In this document: one piece after another, positions 1-8,825 of the stretch
Numbering within the stretch: the first letter of the stretch is position 1
How the letters are laid out: each line of letters starts with the position of its first letter
Origin: Chryseobacterium polytrichastri
Lineage (GTDB): Bacteria > Bacteroidota > Bacteroidia > Flavobacteriales > Weeksellaceae
Assembly (NCBI RefSeq): GCF_900142445.1
Contig: NZ_FRAV01000016.1
Coordinates: 43,695-107,694, forward strand
Reading direction: 5' to 3'
DNA length: 64,000 nt
Notes under the pieces: generated by a model
What the model saw: the letters and a program-made list of their open reading frames with translations, nothing else
What the model was told of the DNA's origin: nothing
The model's database searches: none
Position numbers and translations under genes: made by a program

Positions 1-1321
1 AATGACGGATGATCTTTTGAAATGGTGTGCAGACAATAAAATATATCTTATTCTGGATATGCACGCACTTCCCGGTGGACAGGGAAATGATGCGAACATC
101 TCTGACAATGATAAATCAAAACCTTCACTTTGGGAAAGCGAGGAAAATCAAAAAAAGACAATTGCCCTTTGGAAAAAACTGGCAGAAAGATATAAAGATG
201 AGCCTTGGATTGGTGGTTATGATTTAATTAATGAGCCTAACATCAATTTCACAGGAAAAAACCCGAACGGAACAGATGAAATGTCAAATGCTCCGCTTTG
301 GAAACTACAGAAAGATATTACAGAAGCTATTCGTCAGGTTGATAAAAAACATATCATTTTCCTTGAAGGAAACGGATGGGGAAATAATTATAACGGATTG
401 ACACCGATTTGGGATAATAACATGGCATTCAGTTTCCATAAATATTGGAACAATAATGATGACGAAACATTAAAACACGCACTAGATCTGAGAGAGAAGC
501 ATAACATGCCAATCTGGTTGGGAGAAACCGGAGAAAACTCTAATGTTTGGTTTACAGAATTAATCCAGCTTTTAGATAAGCATAACATTGGATATGCGTT
601 CTGGCCAATGAAAAAGATTGATAATATTGCAGGAATCGCTAATGTAAAGATTACTCCGGAATATCAAAAGCTACTAGATTATTGGAAAAATGGAGGTGAG
701 AAACCGTCTAAAGAATTCGCAACAAAAGCTTTGATGAAAATTGCTGACAACTATAAATTCAGTAATGTTGAAATTAAGAATGATGTAATTGATGCAATGT
801 TCAGACAAACAACAGATGATTCTACAAAACCATTTAAAAATCATGTAGTTCCTGGAAGGGTTTTTGCGTCAGAATATGATTTGGGAAGAATGGGTTCAGC
901 GTATCTGGATAAAGACTTTGTTAATCTTTGGGTGAGTGATCCAGCCAAAAGATCTGAATGGAATTCAGGAAATCAAATGCGAAATGATGGTGTTGACATT
1001 TATACATGTAATGATAAAATCACCAACCAATATTACATAGGAAAAACAGAAGCCGGAGAATGGATACAATACACCATTAACGCAAAAGCTGATAAAAGCT
1101 ATAGTTTCGACATCAGATACTCAAGTAAAACGAATGGTAAAATTAGACTTGAGGATGCTACAGGAAAACAACTAGCCACATTCACCCTCAACTCTACTGG
1201 AGGAAATGAAACATGGAAAACCGTTTCTGCTAAAGGAATCACTCTTAAAAAAGGAGAAAATAAAATCAGAATCTATTTCGAAAATGACGGAGTCAATCTT
1301 AATTATTTTGAAGTAAAATAA
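1..1321 (+). CDS. Glycoside hydrolase family 5 glycanase with C-terminal CBM6-like module, 5' partial
   Basis: Endo-acting beta-glycanase of clan GH-A, probably secreted. Numbering from the first visible Met (base 2), the acid/base is Glu78 in INEPN, the substrate-binding His is His146 in FHKYW, and the nucleophile is Glu175 in WLGETGE. A linker region follows, and then a beta-sandwich module at about residues 285-439 with the CBM6-type signature GEWIQYTINA near 360. The frame runs off the left edge and the protein begins inside the catalytic barrel, so the real start and signal peptide lie upstream; the Met at base 2 is almost certainly internal. It is closed by a strong terminator at 1342-1374. 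Cellulase, mannanase or other GH5 activity cannot be told apart from this sequence. Confidence 0.85.
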   Translation, partial: MTDDLLKWCADNKIYLILDMHALPGGQGNDANISDNDKSKPSLWESEENQKKTIALWKKLAERYKDEPWIGGYDLINEPNINFTGKNPNGTDEMSNAPLWKLQKDITEAIRQVDKKHIIFLEGNGWGNNYNGLTPIWDNNMAFSFHKYWNNNDDETLKHALDLREKHNMPIWLGETGENSNVWFTELIQLLDKHNIGYAFWPMKKIDNIAGIANVKITPEYQKLLDYWKNGGEKPSKEFATKALMKIADNYKFSNVEIKNDVIDAMFRQTTDDSTKPFKNHVVPGRVFASEYDLGRMGSAYLDKDFVNLWVSDPAKRSEWNSGNQMRNDGVDIYTCNDKITNQYYIGKTEAGEWIQYTINAKADKSYSFDIRYSSKTNGKIRLEDATGKQLATFTLNSTGGNETWKTVSAKGITLKKGENKIRIYFENDGVNLNYFEVK

Positions 1322-1341
1322 TTATAATTGTCTTAAATTGC

Positions 1342-1374
1342 AAATCCCTTTTAGATTCTAAAAGGGATTTTTTA
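1342..1374 (+). terminator. Rho-independent terminator after the GH5 gene
   Basis: A perfect 12-bp stem (1342-1353 with 1359-1370), a 5-nt loop and a run of T. It separates the glycanase from the beta-lactamase gene that starts 13 bp later. Confidence 0.85.
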
Positions 1375-1386
1375 ATATAAAATATT

Positions 1387-2265
1387 ATGAAAAAAACAGG
1401 GCTCCTTTTTCTTTTGATCTCAGCATTCACATTTGCACAAAATACAGTGCTGGACAAGAAGATCAATTCAATTATTAAAGATAAAAAAGCAACGGTTGCC
1501 GTTTCTGTTTTAGGCTTTGAAAATGCATTTAATTACAATAAAAACGGAGAGAAAAAACTCCCGATGCAAAGTGTTTTTAAATTCCATATTGCAGCGGCAG
1601 TTTTGGATTTCGTAGATAAAGGAAAATTATCTTTAGACCAGAAAATTTCACTCAACAAATCTAATTTATTAGAAAATACATGGTCTCCTCTTCGCGATAA
1701 ATATAAAGATGCCAACGCAGAAGTTCCATTAAGTGAGATCATTGATCAAACTGTTGCGATGAGTGATAATAACGGCTGCGATATCCTTTTACAACTCATT
1801 GGAGGTACGCAAACCGTTCAAAAATTCATGGATTCTAAAGGCGTAAAAGGTTTTCAGATAAAATTCAATGAAGAAGCCATGCATAAAGACTGGAATGTAC
1901 AATATGAAAATTACAGCACGACTAATTCTGCAGTTCAGGTCTTGAAAAAATTCTATGATGGAAAATTACTTTCTAAAAAATCTACAGATTATCTTATGAA
2001 AGTAATGCTGGGAACCCAAACAGGATTAAATAAAATGGTAGAGCAACTTCCAAAAAATACACCTGTAGCCCGCAAAACGGGAGCTTCCGGAAAGAATAAA
2101 GACGGACTTACCGGGGCCGAAAACGAAATAGGAATTGTAACTTTACCCAACGGCAAACATTATGCAATTGCTTTATTTGTAAGTAATTCTACAGAAACAG
2201 ATGCCGTAAATTGCAAAGTAATTTCTGATATTTCAAAAGCAGTTTGGGACCATTTTAATAAGTAA
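1387..2265 (+). CDS. Class A beta-lactamase (CIA/CGA-like subclass A2)
   Basis: Periplasmic serine beta-lactamase that hydrolyses beta-lactam antibiotics. The 292 aa length is normal. A signal peptide ends near residue 18 (FTFAQ). The catalytic set is complete: Ser62-x-x-Lys65 (SVFK), Ser126-Asp-Asn128 (SDN), the omega-loop Glu at 162/163 in a NEEAMHKDW context, and Lys230-Thr-Gly (KTG). The MHKDW-x-x-QY arrangement is typical of the extended-spectrum A2 group of Bacteroidota, which includes the chromosomal enzymes of C. indologenes and C. gleum. No AmpR/BlaI-type regulator sits beside it, and it is flanked by ordinary genes rather than mobile DNA, so it is probably intrinsic. Confidence 0.92.
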   Translation: MKKTGLLFLLISAFTFAQNTVLDKKINSIIKDKKATVAVSVLGFENAFNYNKNGEKKLPMQSVFKFHIAAAVLDFVDKGKLSLDQKISLNKSNLLENTWSPLRDKYKDANAEVPLSEIIDQTVAMSDNNGCDILLQLIGGTQTVQKFMDSKGVKGFQIKFNEEAMHKDWNVQYENYSTTNSAVQVLKKFYDGKLLSKKSTDYLMKVMLGTQTGLNKMVEQLPKNTPVARKTGASGKNKDGLTGAENEIGIVTLPNGKHYAIALFVSNSTETDAVNCKVISDISKAVWDHFNK

Positions 2266-2330
2266 ATTTTAAAGCTTATTTTTAAAGAGTTTTAAGGGCT
2301 AAAAATAACAAGCAATAAAAACAAATTAAT

Positions 2331-2741
2331 ATGAAAAAAATAGTATTAATATCAGCAGTATTTGGTTTTACATTCTTTTCGGCACAGAAAAGTGAAAACT
2401 ATTTACAATTAAGATATGGAAGTATTTGTTGTGGAACTCCTTCAACAGATCCTGTGATGAATTACATAAACAAGTTTCAGAAAAAAAATAAAATTAAGAA
2501 TCTGGAAATCTACAAACAAGGAGGCATGGGAAGAGAAGGTGAATTTTATTTGTATATAGGAACCGATAATCTTTCAAAAAAACAGACCACGATGTTTGTA
2601 ACAGGTTTACAATCTGCCATTGAAACACAAAATAATACAAGAAAGGAGAATCACGACGGAACAGTGGCTTTTGAAGCAACAGAAATTGTGAAAAAAGCCG
2701 ACTTATCTAACGCAAGAAATTTAACTATCTATAAAAAATAA
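2331..2741 (+). CDS. Small secreted protein of unknown function
   Basis: 136 aa with a signal peptide ending near residue 19 (FFSAQ). The mature part starts with a Cys-Cys pair (residues 33-34, SICCGTP) followed by an alpha/beta-looking region and a Lys-rich tail. I do not recognise a family. It lies 65 bp after the beta-lactamase and 11 bp before the hydroxyacyl-CoA dehydrogenase gene, so cotranscription with the latter is possible. The two adjacent cysteines are the only distinctive feature. Confidence 0.65.
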   Translation: MKKIVLISAVFGFTFFSAQKSENYLQLRYGSICCGTPSTDPVMNYINKFQKKNKIKNLEIYKQGGMGREGEFYLYIGTDNLSKKQTTMFVTGLQSAIETQNNTRKENHDGTVAFEATEIVKKADLSNARNLTIYKK

Positions 2742-2752
2742 TTTAAGGAAAA

Positions 2753-3646
2753 ATGATCAAAAACATTGTAGTTATCGGAGCTGGAACCATGGGAAATGGT
2801 ATTGCACATACTTTCGCTCAAAGCGGTTTTAATGTAAATTTAGTAGATGTATCTCAAGATGCTTTAGACAAAGGTTTAAAAACTATTACCACCAATCTTG
2901 ACAGAATTATTGCTAAAGGAAATCTTACTGAAGAGCAAAAAGCAGAAACTTTAGGGAACATAACTACTTTCACAGAACTTAAAAATGCTGCTTCAAATGC
3001 AGATTTAATTGTAGAGGCTGCAACAGAAAACCAAGATTTGAAATTGAAAATCTTTGGTCAGATGGATGAATTTGCTCCTGAACACTGTATTTTGGCAACC
3101 AATACCTCTTCAATTTCTATTACTAAAATCGCTGCCTCTACAAAAAGAGCAGATAAAGTAATCGGAATGCACTTCATGAACCCAGTTCCTATTATGAAAT
3201 TGGTAGAAATCATCAAGGGCTACTCTACTTCAAAAGAGACTTTCGATATTATTTATGAAATGAGCAAAACATTAGGAAAAGTTCCTGTAGAAGTGAACGA
3301 CTATCCAGGTTTTGTGGCCAACAGAATTTTGATGCCAATGATCAACGAATCTATCGAGACTCTTTACAATGGTGTTGCCGGAGTTGAGGAAATTGATACC
3401 GTAATGAAACTAGGAATGGCTCATCCAATGGGTCCCCTTCAATTAGCAGACTTCATTGGTCTTGATGTTTGTTTAGCGATCTTAAATGTAATGTATGACG
3501 GCTTTAAAACCCCGAAATATGCGCCCAATCCATTATTGGTGAATATGGTAATGGCAGGGAAATTAGGTGTAAAATCTGGTGAAGGTTTCTATGATTATTC
3601 TGAAAGCAAAAAAGCAGAAAAAGTAGCTAAAATGTTTGCCAAATAA
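2753..3646 (+). CDS. 3-hydroxybutyryl-CoA / 3-hydroxyacyl-CoA dehydrogenase
   Basis: NAD-dependent oxidation of 3-hydroxyacyl-CoA to 3-ketoacyl-CoA, in fatty-acid or butyrate metabolism. At 297 aa it has the length of the stand-alone enzyme rather than a FadB/FadJ fusion. The Rossmann motif GAGTMG is at residues 9-14, and the catalytic dyad appears as His140 (GMHFMNP) and Glu152 (LVEI). The C-terminal helical domain contains YPGFVANRI and a GVKSGEGFYDY ending typical of the family. No beta-oxidation partner is adjacent, so the physiological direction cannot be inferred. Confidence 0.92.
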   Translation: MIKNIVVIGAGTMGNGIAHTFAQSGFNVNLVDVSQDALDKGLKTITTNLDRIIAKGNLTEEQKAETLGNITTFTELKNAASNADLIVEAATENQDLKLKIFGQMDEFAPEHCILATNTSSISITKIAASTKRADKVIGMHFMNPVPIMKLVEIIKGYSTSKETFDIIYEMSKTLGKVPVEVNDYPGFVANRILMPMINESIETLYNGVAGVEEIDTVMKLGMAHPMGPLQLADFIGLDVCLAILNVMYDGFKTPKYAPNPLLVNMVMAGKLGVKSGEGFYDYSESKKAEKVAKMFAK

Positions 3647-3716
3647 GAGAAATGAATTATCAATTGCTCATCGTGAATTTTTAAAATTGACATGAGATTA
3701 TTCAGTTTGAAGAAAA

Positions 3717-3748
3717 TTTGACTTGCATCGCAAAATTCACTATTTTTC
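3717..3748 (+). promoter_or_regulatory. Candidate promoter abutting the 3753 start codon
   Basis: TTTG (3717-3720), a 20-nt spacer and TATTTTTC (3741-3748), which departs from TAnnTTTG only in its last base. Predicted transcription start is 3752-3755, that is, at the ATG itself. It argues against the upstream TTG start at 3723. Confidence 0.35.
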
Positions 3749-3752
3749 TTCG

Positions 3753-5069
3753 ATGAAATTTAAAGAAAAATACATTCAAATATCAATGGTCATCATTACT
3801 TTAGTGATGACCATTGTACGTTTTTTATTGAATGAAAAAGGTCGAGTAAATCCAGATTCAATAAGATATATGAGAACTGCTCATGTATTTCCGGTCATTG
3901 ATAACACCACCACCCCTTTGGGCTATCCATTAAGTATTAAATTTTTCACTCTTTTTGGATTCGATGAATTTTGGAGCAGTAAAGTTGTTGGTCTTTTAGC
4001 ATTTCTTTTTATCATATTTTTTGCTTGGAAAAAGAACTTTTATGTAAGAGAAACCATTATTATAAGTTCTTTATTTGGTTTTCTTTCTATTTACTCTTAC
4101 ACGATGAGTGAAGCCCTCATTCTTCCTTTTGTATTTCTTTTTTTATATACCGCAATGCTCATCATTACAGGAAAGTTAGAAAAATGGAAAGCTATTTTCT
4201 ATCTATCTTTATCTTTAATTGCACTTTATAACATCCGGTACAGCGCTTTATTCATTATTGGAGGAACCGGACTTTACGGGCTTATTTTCTGGAAAAGAAA
4301 ATATTCTTTATCCTTCATCGTTTCTGCTGCAATAAGTTTCATTTTTATTGTTCTTTATAAATTTCTATTCATTGATTATTTTAATGAAAATTACGTTCAG
4401 CAATTTTTAGAAATGGGTCTTCATTCTACTTCTCAATTATTGGTAGAATTATTCCAAGGTTTATGTACGAGCTTTAATCCGTTTATTCACATTGCAGACC
4501 CTGGCGGCGGAAAAATAAATTATGCTATCTATGGAATTGGATGTGTAAATATTCTTTTGATGATCTATTTATTTATAAAAAATAAATTGTCTGATCCTGA
4601 GTTTTTTTACATTTTTGTAGGCGCTTCGGGAATAGTTTGTTCTTATTTTATTCAATATTTTTATTCCGTAAATTCTATAGACTACAGATTAATGGCCCCC
4701 TTTAGTTTACCTATCTGGATTGTTTATTTCAAGAAACTATTTGATATATTTGATATTAAAGTATATGTAATTGGCGCTCTAAGCTTGCTTTCAGGATTCG
4801 CTTTTACTTGGCTTTCAAAAGGAAATTATCTTGAAAACAGAAAAGAAATCACTCAGTTTTTACAATCTGAAAAATTAGATAAAGTCCCGTTAAAGTTTTT
4901 TATCATCGAAGAAAAAGATTTAGAAAAAATACAGGTAGCAGAACTAATAAGTACCGTAAATCCTCAAGTATACATCACTTTTAAACCTGAAGATACTTTA
5001 AAAAGAACAACGTTAACGCGCTATAAAGTTTTACAAAAAATTAAAATCGACAAGAACAAATATCAATAA
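3753..5069 (+). CDS. Polytopic membrane protein, possibly a glycosyltransferase-like (ArnT/PMT-type) protein
   Basis: 438 aa from the ATG at 3753; an in-frame TTG at 3723 would add ten residues but falls across the candidate promoter. About ten hydrophobic segments span residues 10-380, then a soluble Lys-rich tail of about 70 residues. The first periplasmic loop holds an acidic motif (NPDSIRYMR) and a TPLGYP stretch, reminiscent of GT-C membrane glycosyltransferases that use a loop Asp, but I see no diagnostic signature. Neighbours give no functional hint. Treat the GT-C suggestion as weak inference. Confidence 0.7.
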   Translation: MKFKEKYIQISMVIITLVMTIVRFLLNEKGRVNPDSIRYMRTAHVFPVIDNTTTPLGYPLSIKFFTLFGFDEFWSSKVVGLLAFLFIIFFAWKKNFYVRETIIISSLFGFLSIYSYTMSEALILPFVFLFLYTAMLIITGKLEKWKAIFYLSLSLIALYNIRYSALFIIGGTGLYGLIFWKRKYSLSFIVSAAISFIFIVLYKFLFIDYFNENYVQQFLEMGLHSTSQLLVELFQGLCTSFNPFIHIADPGGGKINYAIYGIGCVNILLMIYLFIKNKLSDPEFFYIFVGASGIVCSYFIQYFYSVNSIDYRLMAPFSLPIWIVYFKKLFDIFDIKVYVIGALSLLSGFAFTWLSKGNYLENRKEITQFLQSEKLDKVPLKFFIIEEKDLEKIQVAELISTVNPQVYITFKPEDTLKRTTLTRYKVLQKIKIDKNKYQ

Positions 5070-5075
5070 TTTTAT

Positions 5076-5083
5076 TATCTTTG
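5076..5083 (+). promoter_or_regulatory. Candidate -7 box (TATCTTTG) for the acidic protein gene
   Basis: An exact TAnnTTTG box 23 nt before the start at 5107. No good TTG at the -33 position. Confidence 0.35.
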
Positions 5084-5106
5084 ATCAAAGTTAAAACATT
5101 AAAAAA

Positions 5107-5346
5107 ATGAAGTTACCAAAGTTTTTATTAGCAGATAATTCGGAATTTCCAGAAGATTTATTCGTAGTTCATACAGAATATCCAAGATTTATCTTAAACG
5201 TTGAGGAAGAAGAAGTTGAGTGGTTAGATGATTTAGAAGGTGATGATGAAGAAACTATGGCAGATGAGGCTACTAAAGTGGTAGAAGCAGCATTCAAATG
5301 GTGTGATGAAGAGTTGGCTAAGTACGACGAAGAAGAGGAAGACTAA
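5107..5346 (+). CDS. Small highly acidic protein, conserved-hypothetical type
   Basis: 79 aa with no signal peptide and a strongly acidic composition (VEEEEVEWLDDLEGDDEE in the middle, DEEEED at the end). The N-terminal half contains a hydrophobic patch (FVVHTEYPRFIL). Likely cytoplasmic. It has its own promoter box and a strong terminator, so it is a genuine single-gene unit, but I cannot name a function. Confidence 0.75.
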   Translation: MKLPKFLLADNSEFPEDLFVVHTEYPRFILNVEEEEVEWLDDLEGDDEETMADEATKVVEAAFKWCDEELAKYDEEEED

Positions 5347-5363
5347 GAAACTCTCTTAAGCAT

Positions 5364-5395
5364 AAAAAAAGGAACTCAAATTGAGTTCCTTTTTT
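5364..5395. terminator. Bidirectional terminator between convergent genes
   Basis: A near-perfect palindrome with an A-run on one side and a T-run on the other, centred at 5380. It can serve both the acidic protein gene on the plus strand and the META lipoprotein on the minus strand. Confidence 0.85.
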
Positions 5396-5397
5396 AT

Positions 5398-5808
5398 TTA
5401 TTCAGCTTTATTAAATTTCAATAATAAAAGATTGTCTTTATACAATTCTAATGTATTTCCGGAAACAACATATTTATTAGCTTTCCCTACCATATCCATA
5501 AAATTCTGCTCTACGCTCATATTATCACAAGCCATTCTTGTAGAACCCATTTGTCCGGCAGAAAAACTTCCCGTAGATACATCTACTTTTGCTGTCCCAA
5601 AATAATTATTACATCCCGCATTTCCGTTGATCTTTTCCCCTTCAATATTTAACGTTGGAACTTTTCCTTTTACATTATCTGCCAACGTCCATTTTGTGTT
5701 TGACAATGACGGTTGAGATTTTCCTACTTTAGAAGCAGAAGGACTCGACATTGTTCCACACGATGCCAATACCGCTGCTGTACATATACTTAAAAAAATA
5801 TTTTTCAT
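5398..5808 (-). CDS. META (HslJ-like) domain lipoprotein
   Basis: 136 aa from the ATG at 5808. A longer frame starts at 5856, but a promoter lies inside those extra codons. The lipobox LASC places the lipidated Cys at residue 17. The mature part is a META domain with the typical NTKWTL start, GNAGCNNYFG (Gly-Cys-Asn motif) and STRMACDNM followed by a long amphipathic helix. The best known relative is E. coli HslJ, implicated in novobiocin resistance; for most family members the role is unknown. It probably sits in the outer or inner membrane facing the periplasm. Confidence 0.85.
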   Translation of the reverse strand: MKNIFLSICTAAVLASCGTMSSPSASKVGKSQPSLSNTKWTLADNVKGKVPTLNIEGEKINGNAGCNNYFGTAKVDVSTGSFSAGQMGSTRMACDNMSVEQNFMDMVGKANKYVVSGNTLELYKDNLLLLKFNKAE

Positions 5809-5829
5809 TTTTCTCTTTTTAGATTTAAC

Positions 5830-5856
5830 CAAATTTACGGAAATTATATTATTCAA
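5830..5856 (-). promoter_or_regulatory. Promoter of the META lipoprotein gene
   Basis: On the minus strand, TTTG (5857-5854), a 16-nt spacer (slightly short) and TAAATTTG (5837-5830). Predicted start near 5825 gives a leader of about 17 nt to the ATG at 5808 and excludes the longer frame. Confidence 0.45.
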
Positions 5857-6096
5857 ACGGGTTTCAGAGGATTTTATTATTTCCCAAAATACTTCTTCTT
5901 GAATTTTATTTTGAAGCTCTTGATAGGAATTAGTTGAAAATTAACATGATACTTTTTATAAAAATTATTAGAATTATTATTAAAAACACTTTGACTCCGT
6001 TCAGCATGACATCGCTAAAAATTCACTATCAAAGCAACGCAGTAAGTATTTAGATAAAACATTCTGGACGAGTCGAAATACCTTCTATTAAACAAA

Positions 6097-6121
6097 AAAA
6101 CGGACTAAAAAAGTCCGTTTT
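6097..6121 (-). terminator. Terminator of pheT
   Basis: A stem of AAAACGGACT with AGTCCGTTTT and an A-rich loop, T-run on the minus strand. The same ACGGACT/AGTCCGT core recurs at 36341-36360. Confidence 0.8.
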
Positions 6122-6152
6122 GATAATATATATTAATGTAGTAATCTTTATA

Positions 6153-8555
6153 TTAAGATCTTAATTCTGCAGCAAATTCCTTTTGGAAAGATTTGATTAG
6201 AGAATCCATAACCTGAGAAATTTCTTTTTCTTCCAACGTTTTTTCTTCATTCAACAACTCGAAACTCATTGCATAAGATTTCTTTCCTTCCGGAAGGTTT
6301 TTCCCTTCATATACATCAAATAAATTGATGTTTTTGATGAATGGAGATTTATTCTTCTTAGCCGTTTCATACAATTCCTGATACGTAATATTCTTATCAA
6401 TCAATAAAGCTAAATCTCTTCTGATTTTGTTGAATTTTGGAATATCATTAAACTTCAATACATTTTTAGAACGTAATTCCTGAGCAAACTCTAATTCAAT
6501 TTCAGCATAGAAACAATCTTGATCAATATCAAAATCTTTCAACATCTGAGGAGCTACTTTTCCTATTCTTACGAGAGCTTTTCCTTCCACCTCATATGCT
6601 AAAGCATCAGAGAATCTTGCATCAGATAAAGCAACTTCTTTATAATCAACAGCCAATCTTTCTAATAAAACTTTCACATACGCTTTCAAGTTATAGAAAT
6701 CTGTTGCAGATTTTGGCTGCAACCAGTTTTCAGCAACATTTCTTCCAGAAATCAAAATTGCCATTTGTTTTCTTTCTTCGTATTGTGCTCTTTTGTGATA
6801 GATCTTACCGAATTCGAAGAACTTAATATCTTGATTCTTTCTGTTGATATTGTAAATAGCATTTTCTAGAAGTCCTTCTAATAAAGACTTTCTCATGAAT
6901 GCTAAATCATTACTTAGCGGATTCAACAATCTTACGGCATCCGTTTCATCTTTTACAGAAGTTAATGAATTGTTCATCACTTCATTGAAACCAAGGCTCT
7001 GTAAACTTCTTGCCCAATTGTTTTCCAATTCATCCTGATCTTTCGCACTTAGCTTTACAGGAGTGAAAGAAATCTTTTGTGGAGCATCTATTTTGTTATA
7101 TCCGTAGATTCTTAAGATCTCTTCAATAACGTCGATTTCTCTTGTAACGTCTGCTCTGTAAGCAGGAACGGAGATTTCAAAACCATTTTGAATTTCATTT
7201 AAAACTTGAATTTCAAGGGCTTTTAAAATTTCCTTTACTTTTTCTCTGTGAATTTTAGTTCCTAAAATCTGTTCGATTTTAGAGAATCTGATGATCACAT
7301 AATTATCTTCAATTTTCTTTGGATACTCTTCCAACAAATCTCCGGTCAACTTTCCACCTGCAATCTCCTGAATCATTTTGATAGCATGCGTAATCGCAGT
7401 TCTTGTGATGTTTGGATCTACACCTCTTTCAAATCTAAAAGATGCATCTGTATTTAAACCGTGGAATTTGGCTCCTTTTCTTACCGCTACCGGATTGAAA
7501 TAAGCACTTTCCAAGAAAATAGTTTTCGTTTCATTAGAAACTCCGGAATGAGCACCACCGAAAACTCCGGCAATACACATTGGGTTATCACTTCCGTCTT
7601 TGATGATAATCTCAGAACCGTTTAAAGTTCTTTCAACACCGTCTAACGTTGTAAATTTAGTTCCTTCTTTTACGGTTCCAACTTTCACTTTTTTGTCAGC
7701 AATTTTATCTGCATCAAAAGCGTGAAGAGGTTGTCCTAAACCGTGAAGAACATAGTTTGTAATATCTACAATATTATTAATCGGGCTTAATCCGATTGCT
7801 TTTAATCTGCTTTTCAACCAAGCCGGAGATTCTGCAACTTTTACATCTTCAATGACAGCTCCGATATATCTCGGACATAATTCTGCATCTTCAACTTCTA
7901 AACTAAAACTGTGAGCACCTTCACTATTTAACGTTTCAGAACTTACTTTTTCAAATTCAGATTTTTGCTTATTTGTAGAAAGGAAAGCAAATAGATCTCT
8001 AGCAACCCCATAGTGAGACATTGCATCGGTTCTGTTTGGTGTTAATCCGATCTCAAAAACTTCGTCTGTTGTCAATTCAAAATAATCAGCAAAATTCTTT
8101 CCAACTTCATATTTTTCTTCATCCAGTACCATGATTCCTCCGTGATCATTGCTAAGACCTAGTTCGTCCTCTGCGCAAATCATTCCCTGAGAAACCTCTC
8201 CTCTGATTTTGGCTTCTTTAATTTCAAAAAAACCACCTTCTTTATCATAAATTTTTGTTCCAACAACCGCAACAGGCACAGTTTGCCCAGCTTCTACATT
8301 CGGAGCTCCGCAAACGATGTTTAACACCTTTCCGTTTCCTATTTCTACTGTTGTTTTATTCAGTTTGTCTGCATTAGGGTGTTTTTCGCAAGTTAAAACT
8401 TTACCTACGATAATACCTTCCAGACTTCCTTTGATACTTTCAAATTTATCTATCCCTTCAACCTCAAGACCAATATCCGTCAGGAATTCACCAATTCTTT
8501 CAGGTTTCAATTCCGTTTTAACATAATCCTTCAGCCAGTTGTTTGATATTTTCAT
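6153..8555 (-). CDS. pheT: Phenylalanyl-tRNA synthetase beta subunit
   Basis: Large subunit of the (alpha-beta)2 enzyme that charges tRNA-Phe; it needs PheS, which is not in this window. At 800 aa it has the expected length. Domains in order: N-terminal MKISNNWLKDYV followed by a tRNA-binding OB fold (about 40-150, KHPNADKLN and CGAPNV), the B3/B4 editing domain (about 215-390, GLSPINNIVDITNYV and GQPLHAFD), B5 (about 410-480), the catalytic-like core with RIYGYNKI, and the C-terminal FDX-ACB anticodon-binding domain (from about 705, FPKFNKIRRDLALL-like). The leader upstream of the ATG contains a tandem imperfect repeat, noted separately. Confidence 0.97.
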   Translation of the reverse strand: MKISNNWLKDYVKTELKPERIGEFLTDIGLEVEGIDKFESIKGSLEGIIVGKVLTCEKHPNADKLNKTTVEIGNGKVLNIVCGAPNVEAGQTVPVAVVGTKIYDKEGGFFEIKEAKIRGEVSQGMICAEDELGLSNDHGGIMVLDEEKYEVGKNFADYFELTTDEVFEIGLTPNRTDAMSHYGVARDLFAFLSTNKQKSEFEKVSSETLNSEGAHSFSLEVEDAELCPRYIGAVIEDVKVAESPAWLKSRLKAIGLSPINNIVDITNYVLHGLGQPLHAFDADKIADKKVKVGTVKEGTKFTTLDGVERTLNGSEIIIKDGSDNPMCIAGVFGGAHSGVSNETKTIFLESAYFNPVAVRKGAKFHGLNTDASFRFERGVDPNITRTAITHAIKMIQEIAGGKLTGDLLEEYPKKIEDNYVIIRFSKIEQILGTKIHREKVKEILKALEIQVLNEIQNGFEISVPAYRADVTREIDVIEEILRIYGYNKIDAPQKISFTPVKLSAKDQDELENNWARSLQSLGFNEVMNNSLTSVKDETDAVRLLNPLSNDLAFMRKSLLEGLLENAIYNINRKNQDIKFFEFGKIYHKRAQYEERKQMAILISGRNVAENWLQPKSATDFYNLKAYVKVLLERLAVDYKEVALSDARFSDALAYEVEGKALVRIGKVAPQMLKDFDIDQDCFYAEIELEFAQELRSKNVLKFNDIPKFNKIRRDLALLIDKNITYQELYETAKKNKSPFIKNINLFDVYEGKNLPEGKKSYAMSFELLNEEKTLEEKEISQVMDSLIKSFQKEFAAELRS

Positions 8556-8581
8556 TTACTAAATCTATTTTTTAATTGGTC

Positions 8582-8652
8582 AAATGGAACTTCACAGTTT
8601 CATCTGATAATTTCTATTTATTAGGACAGATGGAACCTTTGGATTTCATCTA
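8582..8652 (-). repeat. Two imperfect hairpin repeats in the pheT leader
   Basis: Copy 1 at 8582-8606 and copy 2 at 8629-8652 share the form nAGATGGAAC...TTTCATCT, so each can fold as a short imperfect hairpin. They lie 27-97 nt upstream of pheT. Whether they regulate it or are just dispersed repeats cannot be told here. Confidence 0.4.
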
Positions 8653-8775
8653 TTAAATTTTGAAAATTTTATTTGAATTTTTCGAGTTACAAATGTCGTG
8701 TTTTTTTGAGAAATATCGAAATTTAGAACTAACTTAAAACAAATAGTTTTGTTAATTTTTACTTATTAGAAACAA

Positions 8776-8804
8776 GAAGAGATCCTGAAAATTCAGAACC
8801 TCTT
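8776..8804 (-). terminator. Possible terminator of dnaN
   Basis: On the minus strand AAGAG-GTT-CTGAA pairs with TTCAG-GAT-CTCTT around a 2-nt loop, with a 3-nt internal mismatch, followed by a T-rich stretch. Weaker than the other terminators in the window. Confidence 0.45.
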
Positions 8805-8825
8805 ATATTTTTATCTAATCAAATA

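Larger units (their letters stand above)
5809..6152. other. Non-coding stretch with a promoter, repeat debris and the pheT terminator
   Basis: No credible gene. Contains the META gene promoter (5830-5856), a degenerate dispersed repeat around 5985-6080 (sequence resembling TCCGTTCAGCATGACATCGC and a GACGAGTCGAAATACC tail) and the terminator at 6097-6121. Confidence 0.6.

Noticed and set aside
3723..3752. TTG start of the membrane protein gene
   Set aside because: Adds ten residues that span the candidate promoter; the ATG at 3753 is the normal choice.
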